Shown: one piece after another, positions 1 to 5,823 of the stretch | How positions within the stretch are numbered: the first letter of the stretch is position 1 | Layout of the letters: each line of letters opens with the position of its first letter | Origin: Caulobacteraceae bacterium UBA5005 | GTDB lineage: Bacteria; Pseudomonadota; Alphaproteobacteria; Caulobacterales; Caulobacteraceae | Reading direction: 5' to 3' | NCBI GenBank assembly: GCA_002398405.1 | Contig: DGYN01000119.1 | Span: 1-13,016 of the forward strand | Length of the DNA stretch: 13,016 nucleotides | Made by a program: the position numbers and the translations under genes | The notes under the pieces: generated by a model | Told to the model about the DNA's origin: nothing | Database searches by the model: none | Seen by the model: only the letters and a program-made list of their open reading frames with translations

Positions 1-220
1 CGGGCGCGGGCTCGGGCCGGCGCTCGGCGGGGGACGGACCAGCAAGGTTCACCGCCGCCGGCGGCTCGAGGCGCCGGCGCTTGGTCTCCACGACCACGGT
101 CTTGGAGCGGCCGTGGCTGAAGCTCTGCTTGACCACGCCTGAGCTGACCGCCCCGATACGCGGCTTCAAGGTCAGCGGCGCGCGGCCGGGCCGGTTCTCA
201 TTGTCGTTCTGATCAGTCAT
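1..220 (-). CDS. infB: Translation initiation factor IF-2, N-terminal fragment (cut by window edge)
   Basis: IF-2 is the GTPase that brings initiator tRNA to the 30S subunit. Only the first 73 codons are present; the gene continues beyond position 1, so the GTPase domain is not visible. The fragment begins MTDQNDNENRPGRAPLTLKP and continues with a basic stretch (SFSHGRSKTVVVETKRRR at about residues 34-51), then turns Pro/Ala-rich. The 'LTLK...VKQSFSHGRSKTVVVE.KRRR' pattern is the typical start of alphaproteobacterial IF-2, ahead of the long variable N-terminal region. The ATG at 218-220 is preceded by a weak GAG, five bases away. It is the last gene of rimP-nusA-ylxR-infB, 58 bp after ylxR, and a terminator-like hairpin lies in that gap. 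Identification rests on the N-terminal signature plus operon position. Confidence 0.9.
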   Translation of the reverse strand, partial: MTDQNDNENRPGRAPLTLKPRIGAVSSGVVKQSFSHGRSKTVVVETKRRRLEPPAAVNLAGPSPAERRPEPAP

Positions 221-248
221 CCGGTCTCGTTAAAGCAGTCCAAAAACT

Positions 249-274
249 AAAAAAGGGACGGGTTTTGCCCGCCC
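249..274 (-). terminator. Intrinsic-terminator-like hairpin between ylxR and infB
   Basis: Read on the minus strand, GGGCGGG is followed by a short CAAAA-type loop and CCCGTCCC (one bulged T), then a run of six T. The stem is 7 bp and all G-C. It begins just after the ylxR stop codon and ends about 29 bp before the infB start, inside an operon normally transcribed as one unit. It may be a partial terminator or attenuator that sets the infB level, perhaps sensitive to NusA. The structure is seen directly; the function is inferred. Confidence 0.65.
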
Positions 275-278
275 TCGA

Positions 279-914
279 TCAAGGCCCCTCGCGCCAGCTG
301 GTCGGAAGGAGAGGGCGGAATCCGGCAAGCCGCTCGACGTCGAGTGTCCAGCGATCCGCGCCCGGTCCCGCAAGGAAGGCGCTGTGTATCACATTATCCC
401 GGCCCAAGGCCAAACCCAATTCGTCGGCCGTAAACACCCCGAACATGGGCGCGGGACGGGGCGATTTCCGGGCGGCCGAGGTGATCTTCCGCCGGCCATC
501 CTCGGACCCGTCGGCCGCCTCGATCACCCAGGCGACCTTGCCCTGGGCCAGGGCCGAGGCGACTTTTTCGAAACCGGAGACGAGGTCGCCGGCCTTTTTC
601 GCCAGGCCCAGAGCGGACAACAGGCGCGCGGCGAGGAGCTGCTCCACCTGATCGGCGAGGCCGTCGGGCGCCGAAAGCCTGGTCTTGGCGCTGCGCGAGA
701 AGCCGCCCTTTTTCGCCGCCGCTTCCACGGAGGCGCGGTTCGCCGCCACCCAAAGCCCCCGGCCAGGGAGCTTTCGGGCGAGGTCCGGCGTCACTATCCC
801 CGCGGGGTCGGCGACGAAACGGATCAGCCGGGCCTCGTCCATGATCTCGCCAGAGACGAGGTCACGGCGCTGGCGGTCGGCCTCAGCCTTCGTTCTGGGG
901 TTCGAGACCGGCAT
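279..914 (-). CDS. ylxR: YlxR (DUF448) RNA-binding protein fused to an L7Ae-like domain
   Basis: A 211-residue protein with two parts. Residues about 17-85 are a YlxR/DUF448 domain: RRDLVSGE, LIRFVADP, PDLARKLPGRGLWV and a basic KKGGFSRSAK segment. Residues about 92-190 resemble the L7Ae/L30e RNA-binding fold (LLSALGLAKKAGDLVSGFEKV). YlxR proteins bind RNA; a Firmicutes member (RnpM) binds RNase P RNA. The fused two-domain form is usual in alphaproteobacteria. The usual YlxR motif R-C-V-V-[ST]-[GR]-E reads R-D-L-V-S-G-E here, so the common Cys is Asp. The ATG at 914 has GGGAG six bases upstream and overlaps the end of nusA by 32 bp, which suggests translational coupling. The only later Met (residue 25) falls inside the domain, so the upstream start is preferred. 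Its exact cellular role is uncertain. Confidence 0.88.
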   Translation of the reverse strand: MPVSNPRTKAEADRQRRDLVSGEIMDEARLIRFVADPAGIVTPDLARKLPGRGLWVAANRASVEAAAKKGGFSRSAKTRLSAPDGLADQVEQLLAARLLSALGLAKKAGDLVSGFEKVASALAQGKVAWVIEAADGSEDGRRKITSAARKSPRPAPMFGVFTADELGLALGRDNVIHSAFLAGPGADRWTLDVERLAGFRPLLPTSWREGP

Positions 915-2538
915 CGGCCTCTCCCTCTTCGACGTATTCAGCCTCGGGCTCGGGGTCGGCTTCGATCCAGCCGGCGGCGATGCGAGCCTTGAGGATCAGG
1001 GACTCGGCGTCTTCGATGGACAGGTTGAAGCTTTCCAGGACGCCGGGGACGCGCACGCGTTCGCCGTCCTTGCTCTCGAAGCTGCCGCGGATTTCGTCGG
1101 TGGCCAGATCGGCGAGATCCTCGACGGTCTTCACGCCGCCCGCGCCAAGCGCCACGGCGATCGGCAGGGTGACGCCCTCGACCTCAAGAACGGCGTCCTC
1201 GACCCCGGCTTCCTTGCGCTTGGCGTCCAGTTCGGCGGCTTCCTTTTCGAGGAATTCGCGGGCCCGGGCCTGAAGCTCTTCGGCGGTGGCTTCGTCGAAG
1301 CCCTCGATATTGGCGATCTCGTGCTCTTCGACGTAGGCGACTTCCTCCACCGTGGCGAAGCCTTCGGTGACCAAGAGCTGGGCGATGACCTCGTCGACGT
1401 CCAGGGCTTCCTGGAACAGGGCGGTGCGCTCGGTGAACTCGCGCTGGCGGCGCTCGCTCTCCTGGCTCTCGGTCATGATGTCGATCTGCCAGCCGCACAG
1501 TTGCGAGGCGAGGCGCACGTTCTGGCCGCGGCGGCCGATGGCCAGCGACAGCTGTTCGTCCGGCACCACCACTTCGACCCGCTCTTCTTCCTCGTCCATC
1601 ATCACCTTGGTGACTTCGGCGGGGGCGAGCGCATTGACGAGGAAGGTCGCCTCGTCGGGGTTCCACTGGATGATGTCGATCTTCTCGCCCTGCAGTTCGG
1701 CGACGACCGCCTGGACGCGGGAGCCGCGCATGCCGACGCAGGCGCCGACCGGATCGATGGAGCTGTCGTTGGAGACCACCGCCATCTTGGCGCGTGACCC
1801 AGGATCGCGGGCCACGGCGCGGATCTCGATTACCCCGTCGTACACTTCCGGCACTTCCTGGGCGAAGAGCTTGGCCATGAAGCCGCCGTGGGCGCGGCTC
1901 AGCATGATCTGCGGGCCCTTGGTCTCGCGGCGGACGTCATAGATGTAGGCGCGGATGCGGTCGCCGATGTTGAACACTTCGCGGGGGATCGCCTGGTCGC
2001 GGCGGACGACGCCCTCGCCCCGGCCGAGATCGACGATGATGTTGCCGTACTCGACGCGCTTGACGGTGCCGTTGACGATCTCGCCGACCCGGTCCTTGAA
2101 CTCCTCGTACTGGCGCTCGCGCTCGGCGTCGCGGACCTTGCCGGTGACCACCTGGCGGGCCATCTGGGTCTGGACCCGGCCCAGTTCGAAGGGCGGCAGG
2201 ATTTCCTCGTAGGTGGTTCCAACCACCGCCTTCTTGTCGTGCTTCAGCGCCTCGGAGAGCGTCTGGAAGGCGTAGGTGTTGAAGGGCGTGCCGTCCTCGG
2301 CCTCGACCGCGGCCTCGTCGGCCACGACGGTGACGACCCGCTTGGTCTCCATCTCGCCGGTCGCCGGGTCGATCTTGACGCGGATGTCGTGCTCGGCGCC
2401 GTAGCGCGAGCGGGCGGCCTTCTGCATGGCCTCTTCGATCGCCTCGATGACGATCTCCTTGTCGATCGACTTCTCACGCGCGACGGCGTCGGCGATCTGC
2501 AGGAGTTCGAGGCGGTTGGCGGAAATGCCGGTGGCCAT
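883..2538 (-). CDS. nusA: Transcription termination/antitermination factor NusA
   Basis: NusA binds RNA polymerase and nascent RNA, promotes pausing and intrinsic termination, and takes part in antitermination. The 551-residue product has the full proteobacterial architecture: N-terminal polymerase-binding domain (about 1-130), S1 domain (about 152-216, GEIVNGTVKRVEYGNIIVDL), KH1 with GMRGSR at 269-274, KH2 with the GxxG loop in IGRRGQN at 334-340, and two acidic C-terminal helix-hairpin-helix-type repeats (about 382-433 and 450-526) like those of E. coli NusA. The tail (after about 527) is very acidic. The ATG at 2538 lies 4 bp after the rimP stop, with AGG nine bases upstream inside the rimP end, so the two are probably coupled. 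No residue looks damaged. NusA may regulate its own operon through the two terminator-like hairpins annotated here. Confidence 0.98.
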   Translation of the reverse strand: MATGISANRLELLQIADAVAREKSIDKEIVIEAIEEAMQKAARSRYGAEHDIRVKIDPATGEMETKRVVTVVADEAAVEAEDGTPFNTYAFQTLSEALKHDKKAVVGTTYEEILPPFELGRVQTQMARQVVTGKVRDAERERQYEEFKDRVGEIVNGTVKRVEYGNIIVDLGRGEGVVRRDQAIPREVFNIGDRIRAYIYDVRRETKGPQIMLSRAHGGFMAKLFAQEVPEVYDGVIEIRAVARDPGSRAKMAVVSNDSSIDPVGACVGMRGSRVQAVVAELQGEKIDIIQWNPDEATFLVNALAPAEVTKVMMDEEEERVEVVVPDEQLSLAIGRRGQNVRLASQLCGWQIDIMTESQESERRQREFTERTALFQEALDVDEVIAQLLVTEGFATVEEVAYVEEHEIANIEGFDEATAEELQARAREFLEKEAAELDAKRKEAGVEDAVLEVEGVTLPIAVALGAGGVKTVEDLADLATDEIRGSFESKDGERVRVPGVLESFNLSIEDAESLILKARIAAGWIEADPEPEAEYVEEGEADAGLEPQNEG

Positions 2539-2542
2539 GGGG

Positions 2543-3088
2543 TTAGTCCTCTAAGGTTTGTTGTTGTTCGTCTTCGATGCGCGCGGCCCGTGCTTCGGCG
2601 CCGCGTTTCATCAGCTCGTCGGTCATCAGGAGCTTGGCTTCGATGATCCAGGAAAAGGGGATCAGGGCGGTGTGGTCCTCGTCCTCGAGGTCGATGGCGA
2701 CATTCTCGCCGTCGAGACCCGCGAGCTTGCCCTTGAAGCGCTTGCGCCCCTCGGCGAGGCGGTCGAGTTCGAGCCTCGCGTCCAGGCCTTCGTAGGTTTC
2801 GAAGTCGGCGAGGCGGGTCAGCGGCCGGTCAATCCCGGGCGATGAGACCTCCAGCACATAGTCGCCGTTCACCGCATCGGCGGCTTCCAGGACTTCCGAG
2901 ACCGCGCGGGACAGCCGCGTGCAGTCGTCGATGCCCATCTCGCCGTCCTCGGGACGCTCGGCCATGACCTGCAGCCGGCGGCGCTCGCCGCCCATCAGGC
3001 GCAGGCGCACGACGGCATAGCCGGCCGCCTCAGCGACAGGGTCGATGAGGTCCAGAAGTTGACGATCCTCTTGGGTCTTCACCCGCAA
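2543..3088 (-). CDS. rimP: Ribosome maturation factor RimP
   Basis: RimP assists 30S subunit assembly. With the start chosen here the product has 181 residues and begins (M)RVKTQEDRQLLDLIDPVAE. The N-terminal alpha/beta domain contains VVRLRLMGG, RRLQVMAERP and the family signature YVLEVSSPGIDRPLT; a C-terminal SH3-like beta domain follows (FKGKLAGLDGENVAIDL). The start is not certain. TTG at 3088 has GGAG nine bases upstream and gives the MRxKTQED-type start expected in Caulobacterales. TTG at 3112 (8 residues longer) would lie inside the T-tract of the leader hairpin with no good ribosome site, and GTG at 3082 is also possible. It is the first gene of the rimP-nusA-ylxR-infB operon, with a promoter at 3180-3208 and a terminator-shaped hairpin in its leader. 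Confidence 0.93.
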   Translation of the reverse strand: MRVKTQEDRQLLDLIDPVAEAAGYAVVRLRLMGGERRRLQVMAERPEDGEMGIDDCTRLSRAVSEVLEAADAVNGDYVLEVSSPGIDRPLTRLADFETYEGLDARLELDRLAEGRKRFKGKLAGLDGENVAIDLEDEDHTALIPFSWIIEAKLLMTDELMKRGAEARAARIEDEQQQTLED

Positions 3089-3110
3089 GCTTGGCCGCTC
3101 CAACTCAAAC

Positions 3111-3137
3111 AAAAAGCGGCGACCCTTCGGTCGCCGC
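3111..3137 (-). terminator. Intrinsic-terminator hairpin in the rimP leader (attenuator candidate)
   Basis: On the minus strand a perfect 9-bp stem (GCGGCGACC / GGTCGCCGC) closes a GAAG tetraloop and runs straight into TTTTT. The T-run ends only 22 bases before the TTG start at 3088. That is too short to hold a promoter and a ribosome site, so transcripts of the operon must pass through the hairpin. It therefore looks like a leader attenuator rather than only a terminator for xerC. Just upstream, CGCT-TTCG-AGCG can form a small competing hairpin that shares the first bases of the terminator stem. The structure is seen; the regulatory role is inferred. Confidence 0.75.
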
Positions 3138-3179
3138 TCGAAAGCGCCATCCAGCGCGATCTAGCGATGTAGTGGGGGT

Positions 3180-3208
3180 TATATAGCGGGGTTAGCGGTG
3201 GTTGTCAG
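3180..3208 (-). promoter_or_regulatory. Sigma70-type promoter for the rimP-nusA-ylxR-infB operon
   Basis: Minus strand: -35 CTGACA (3203-3208), 17-bp spacer, -10 TATATA (3180-3185). The predicted transcription start is near 3173, giving a leader of about 85 bases that contains the hairpin at 3111-3137. The AT-rich -10 stands out in very GC-rich surroundings. The promoter sits between the paired palindromes (3218-3324) and rimP. Called from sequence match only. Confidence 0.6.
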
Positions 3209-3217
3209 CCCCCAACC

Positions 3218-3324
3218 GGGGACATGTACCATGGTACGTGTCCCCCCGCCCCTGGAGGAACGGGACCACTGGCTCGGACGGCCCTCAGTCCGTGAGGGGA
3301 CACGTACCAGAGGTACATGTCCCC
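3218..3324. repeat. Paired REP-like palindromes (copy 1), downstream of xerC
   Basis: Two near-identical palindromes flank a 50-bp spacer. The first (3218-3245) is GGGGACATGTACC, AT, GGTACGTGTCCCC. The second (3296-3324) is GGGGACACGTACC, AGA, GGTACATGTCCCC. The single mismatch in each stem becomes a G-U pair on opposite strands, so the two units are inverted relative to each other, like the paired REP units (BIMEs) of other bacteria. The spacer holds a smaller stem (3273-3279 with 3288-3296). The second unit begins one base after the xerC stop codon. A decayed relative lies at 11878-11967. It may also act as a 3' mRNA stabiliser or terminator for xerC. Confidence 0.75.
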
Positions 3325-3325
3325 G

Positions 3326-4231
3326 TTACGCCCGCGGATGCGCCGCCGAATAGGCGCTGAGCAGCGCCGCCGCATCGACGTCGGCGTAGCGCTGGGTGGT
3401 CGAGAGCGAAGCGTGGCCCAGGAGTTCCTGGATTGAGCGCAGGTCGGCGCCTGCCCCCAGCAGGTGGGTGGCGAAGGAGTGGCGCAGGGCGTGGGGGGTG
3501 GCGCTGTCGGGGAGGCCAAGGCGTCCGCGCAGGAGCTGGACCATGGCCTGGGCGTGCCGGGGGCTGAACGGTCCGCCGCGTTTGGCGCGGAAGAGGGCGT
3601 CCTTGGCGGTCAGAGGATAAGGCAGGGCGGAGAGGTAGGCGGCGATGGCCGTCTGCACCGCCGGCAGCACCGGGACGATGCGGGTCTTGCCGCCCTTGCC
3701 GGTGACGCGGATGGCGTCAGTCATGGGAACATCGGCGCGGGTCAGCGCCAGGGCCTCGGATATCCGCAGGCCGCAGCCGTAGAGCAGGGTGAGCAGGGCC
3801 TGGTCGCGGGCCATTTCCCAGGCGGCGCGATCAGCGTCGAGGGCGGGTTCGGCGATGAGGCCCCGGGCCTGGTCTTCGCTCACCGGACGGGGGGCGGTGG
3901 GGACGACGCGGGGGCCCCGGACCAGGCCGATCTGGGCGTTGGCTATGCCAAGACGGCGGTCGAGGTAGCGGTGAAAGGTGCGGATGGCCGAGAGGGTCTG
4001 AGACATCGACCGGGGTGAAAGGGTTTCCCGCCGCGCGGCCAGATAGGCGCGCAGGTCGGCGGCGGAAACATCGGCGAGTTTAGCCAGGGAGATCGCTTCG
4101 CCGAAGTGGCCCTGCAGGAAAAGGATGTAGCGGCGGACGGCCTCGCCATAGGCTTCCAGGGTGCGGGGCGAGGCTCGGCGCTCCTGGTCCATATAGCCGA
4201 GCCAACTGCTCATCGCTTCGAGGCCGGTCAT
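3326..4231 (-). CDS. xerC: Tyrosine recombinase XerC
   Basis: XerC, with XerD, recombines the dif site to resolve chromosome dimers at division. The product has 301 residues, the normal length. The N-terminal SAM-like core-binding domain is about residues 6-95 and the catalytic domain about 115-295. The catalytic set is complete: Arg156 (GCGLRISEAL), Lys in the GKGGKTR turn (179/182), His247 and Arg250 (HALRHSFATHLLGAG), His273 (LLGHAS) and nucleophile Tyr282 (TTQRYADVD). The ATG at 4231 has GGAGG seven bases upstream, and this ribosome site lies inside the end of the inverted-repeat element at 4235-4398. An internal ATG (residue 7) is the alternative start. xerC commonly follows a DUF484 gene in proteobacteria, as it does here. 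XerD versus XerC assignment rests on that linkage; an integrative-element recombinase is unlikely. Confidence 0.92.
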   Translation of the reverse strand: MTGLEAMSSWLGYMDQERRASPRTLEAYGEAVRRYILFLQGHFGEAISLAKLADVSAADLRAYLAARRETLSPRSMSQTLSAIRTFHRYLDRRLGIANAQIGLVRGPRVVPTAPRPVSEDQARGLIAEPALDADRAAWEMARDQALLTLLYGCGLRISEALALTRADVPMTDAIRVTGKGGKTRIVPVLPAVQTAIAAYLSALPYPLTAKDALFRAKRGGPFSPRHAQAMVQLLRGRLGLPDSATPHALRHSFATHLLGAGADLRSIQELLGHASLSTTQRYADVDAAALLSAYSAAHPRA

Positions 4232-4234
4232 CTA

Positions 4235-4398
4235 AAATCCTCCACCGTAGGGGGAGGGGGACCGCGAAGCGGTGGAGGGGGTCATGCGGCAGAGCGCGCC
4301 CGCGTGAGATTTATCGACGTAGGATTCCAACCGCCTCAACCGAAGAGAACCCCCTCCACCGGCTACGCCGGTCCCCCTCCCCCTACGGTGGAGGATTT
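4235..4398. mobile_element. MITE-like inverted-repeat element between DUF484 gene and xerC
   Basis: Two arms, 4235-4282 and 4349-4398, are reverse complements. The outer 29 bp and inner 12 bp match perfectly, and only the small loop between them differs (GCGAAGC versus GGCGTAGCC), each loop still being self-complementary. Each arm can also fold on its own, since CCTCCACCG pairs with CGGTGGAGG. The 66-bp centre (4283-4348) has no clear coding content. No target-site duplication is visible. Repeats of the form 'CCCCCTCCACC...GGTCCCCCTCCCC' are, from memory, scattered through Caulobacterales genomes. The element has no transposase and fills almost all of the DUF484-xerC gap. It could be a mobilised miniature element or a large terminator-like structure. 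Confidence 0.7.
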
Positions 4399-4419
4399 GG
4401 AGCTCCAGCCCTGTCGTCT

Positions 4420-5112
4420 CTAAACCACCGGCCATCGTTCGGCCGTGCGCTCCACCACCCTTGCGATGAAGGCGATGAGTTCGACGCCCATGTCGGGGGT
4501 GAAGGCGTTGGGGTCGGAGGCGCCGAAGGCGAGGATGCCGAGGCGCTCTGGATTGATCAGGGCGATGCGGATCATGGCGACCGATCGCACGGCCTCGGCC
4601 TGCTGCCAGAACAGGGTTTCCGCGTAGGGGGTCTGGCCCATTCGAGCAAGGCGGCCTTCGCCGAGGAGGACGTCGCTCATGCCGGTATCGAGCGGGCGCC
4701 AGCCGGCGGGGGTCGAGCCCGGGCCCTCGATGGCGATGGCGCCGGTGACCAGGCCAAAGCGCAGCTGGGCGATCTCGTCCAGGCGCCGCGCGAGGTCGGC
4801 GTGGTTGCGGGCCTCCAGGATATCGATCACCGCCGCGTGGCACTGGGCCTGGGCGTGGAAGTTGGAGCGGGCGGTCTGTTCCAGCTCGATGCGGGCGGTT
4901 TCTTCTTCCGATTTGGCGCGAGAGAGGCGCGACAGGGCCGCGGGGCCGAAGTCGACGATGTTCTCGGTGCGCAGGCGCAGATTGAGGTCGGCGAGGAGTT
5001 CGCCATCGCCCCGGATGCGGTCGGGATGGTCGAGGAGGAAGCCGCGGACGACGCCCCAATCCTTGTCCAGGGCGGCCTCAGCGGTTTTGTTGTTTCTGCC
5101 CGCCTCGCCCAT
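4420..5112 (-). CDS. DUF484 family protein (GAF-like)
   Basis: A 230-residue protein of the DUF484 family, whose members have a GAF-like fold and no established biochemical role; E. coli yigA, beside xerC, is one. An N-terminal helical part (VVRGFLLDHPDRIRGDGELLADLNLRLR, about 21-48) precedes a coiled-coil-like segment (about 62-95, rich in Glu/Arg/Ala). A C-terminal GAF-like domain follows (about 105-225) with the typical ending region LGILAFGASDPNAFTPDMGVELIAFIARVVE. The ATG at 5112 has GGGG five bases upstream and lies 18 bp after fsa, so the two are probably one transcript. Downstream is xerC, after the inverted-repeat element. The conserved linkage to xerC suggests a part in chromosome processing or division, but that is only inference from position. 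Confidence 0.88.
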   Translation of the reverse strand: MGEAGRNNKTAEAALDKDWGVVRGFLLDHPDRIRGDGELLADLNLRLRTENIVDFGPAALSRLSRAKSEEETARIELEQTARSNFHAQAQCHAAVIDILEARNHADLARRLDEIAQLRFGLVTGAIAIEGPGSTPAGWRPLDTGMSDVLLGEGRLARMGQTPYAETLFWQQAEAVRSVAMIRIALINPERLGILAFGASDPNAFTPDMGVELIAFIARVVERTAERWPVV

Positions 5113-5130
5113 GTCCGCCCCTTTTTCTTT

Positions 5131-5784
5131 CTAAAGGATGGACTGACCCGTCTTGGCCCAGTCCGCTGCGAACAACTCAAGCCCCTTGTCGGTTAACGGG
5201 TGTTTGATGAGGGCCTCGAAAACTGTGGGCGGAATGGTCGCGCAGTCGGCCCCGGCCAGGGCCGCTTCCTTGACGTGGTCAGGGGTTCTGATCGATGCGG
5301 CCAAGACTTCGGTGTCGAAACCGTAGTTATCGTAGACCGCGCGGATTTCGTGGATCAGGTCCATGCCGGCAAAGCCCATGTCGTCCAGCCGGCCGATGAA
5401 GGGCGAGATGAAGGTCGCCCCGGCCTTGGCGGCCAAGAGGGCCTGGACGGCGGAGAAGCAGAGGGTGACGTTGGTCTTGACGCCCTCTTCGGACAGGGCC
5501 TTGCAGACGATCAGGCCGTCGCGGGTGAGCGGCAGCTTGACCACCACATTGGGGGCGATCTTGGAAAGCTTGCGGCCCTCGGCCAGGAGGACCTTGGGGT
5601 CGTCGGAAACGGCCTCGGCGGAGACCGGGCCCTCGACGATGTCGCAAATCTCGGCGATGACCTCGAACATGTTGCGGCCGGACTTGGCGATCAGGGATGG
5701 ATTGGTGGTGACCCCATCCACGAGGCCGGTCTCGGCGGCGTGCTTGAGGACGTTCACATCGGTGGTGTCGAGGAAGATTTGCAT
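5131..5784 (-). CDS. fsa: Fructose-6-phosphate aldolase / small transaldolase family protein
   Basis: A 217-residue class I aldolase of the short transaldolase (FSA/TalC-type) family. These enzymes either transfer dihydroxyacetone units in the pentose phosphate pathway or cleave fructose-6-phosphate; sequence alone does not decide which. The product is a full (beta/alpha)8 barrel: MQIFLDTTDV with Asp6, GVTTNPSL (24-31), Schiff-base Lys83 in VVVKLPLT, GVKTNVTLCFS (101-111), FISPFIGRLDD (125-135), EVLAASIRT (159-167) and the C-terminal ATIPPTVFEAL. The length matches the family. The ATG at 5784 has GAAAGG five bases upstream. The reading frame stays open further into priA, but that extension has no homology. 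It is first in fsa-DUF484(-xerC) and divergent from priA across 39 bp, so promoters for both must overlap each other or the coding ends. Confidence 0.93.
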   Translation of the reverse strand: MQIFLDTTDVNVLKHAAETGLVDGVTTNPSLIAKSGRNMFEVIAEICDIVEGPVSAEAVSDDPKVLLAEGRKLSKIAPNVVVKLPLTRDGLIVCKALSEEGVKTNVTLCFSAVQALLAAKAGATFISPFIGRLDDMGFAGMDLIHEIRAVYDNYGFDTEVLAASIRTPDHVKEAALAGADCATIPPTVFEALIKHPLTDKGLELFAADWAKTGQSIL

Positions 5785-5823
5785 GGGCGCCTTTCTAGCG
5801 GGCCGCCGTAGTCTCCGCCACCC

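Noticed and set aside
883..914. 32-bp overlap of nusA and ylxR as a possible frameshift or misassembly
   Set aside because: Both proteins are complete and family-typical at their ends, and a ribosome site precedes the ylxR ATG. This is ordinary operon overlap.
3113..3325. Initiator tRNA (metY) or other small RNA gene upstream of rimP, as in enterobacteria
   Set aside because: No cloverleaf or anticodon loop could be found; the region is explained by palindromes, promoter and leader hairpin.
3326..4231. Tyrosine recombinase as a sign of an integrated element
   Set aside because: Length, motifs and the DUF484 neighbour fit housekeeping XerC, and no tRNA junction or cargo genes are nearby.
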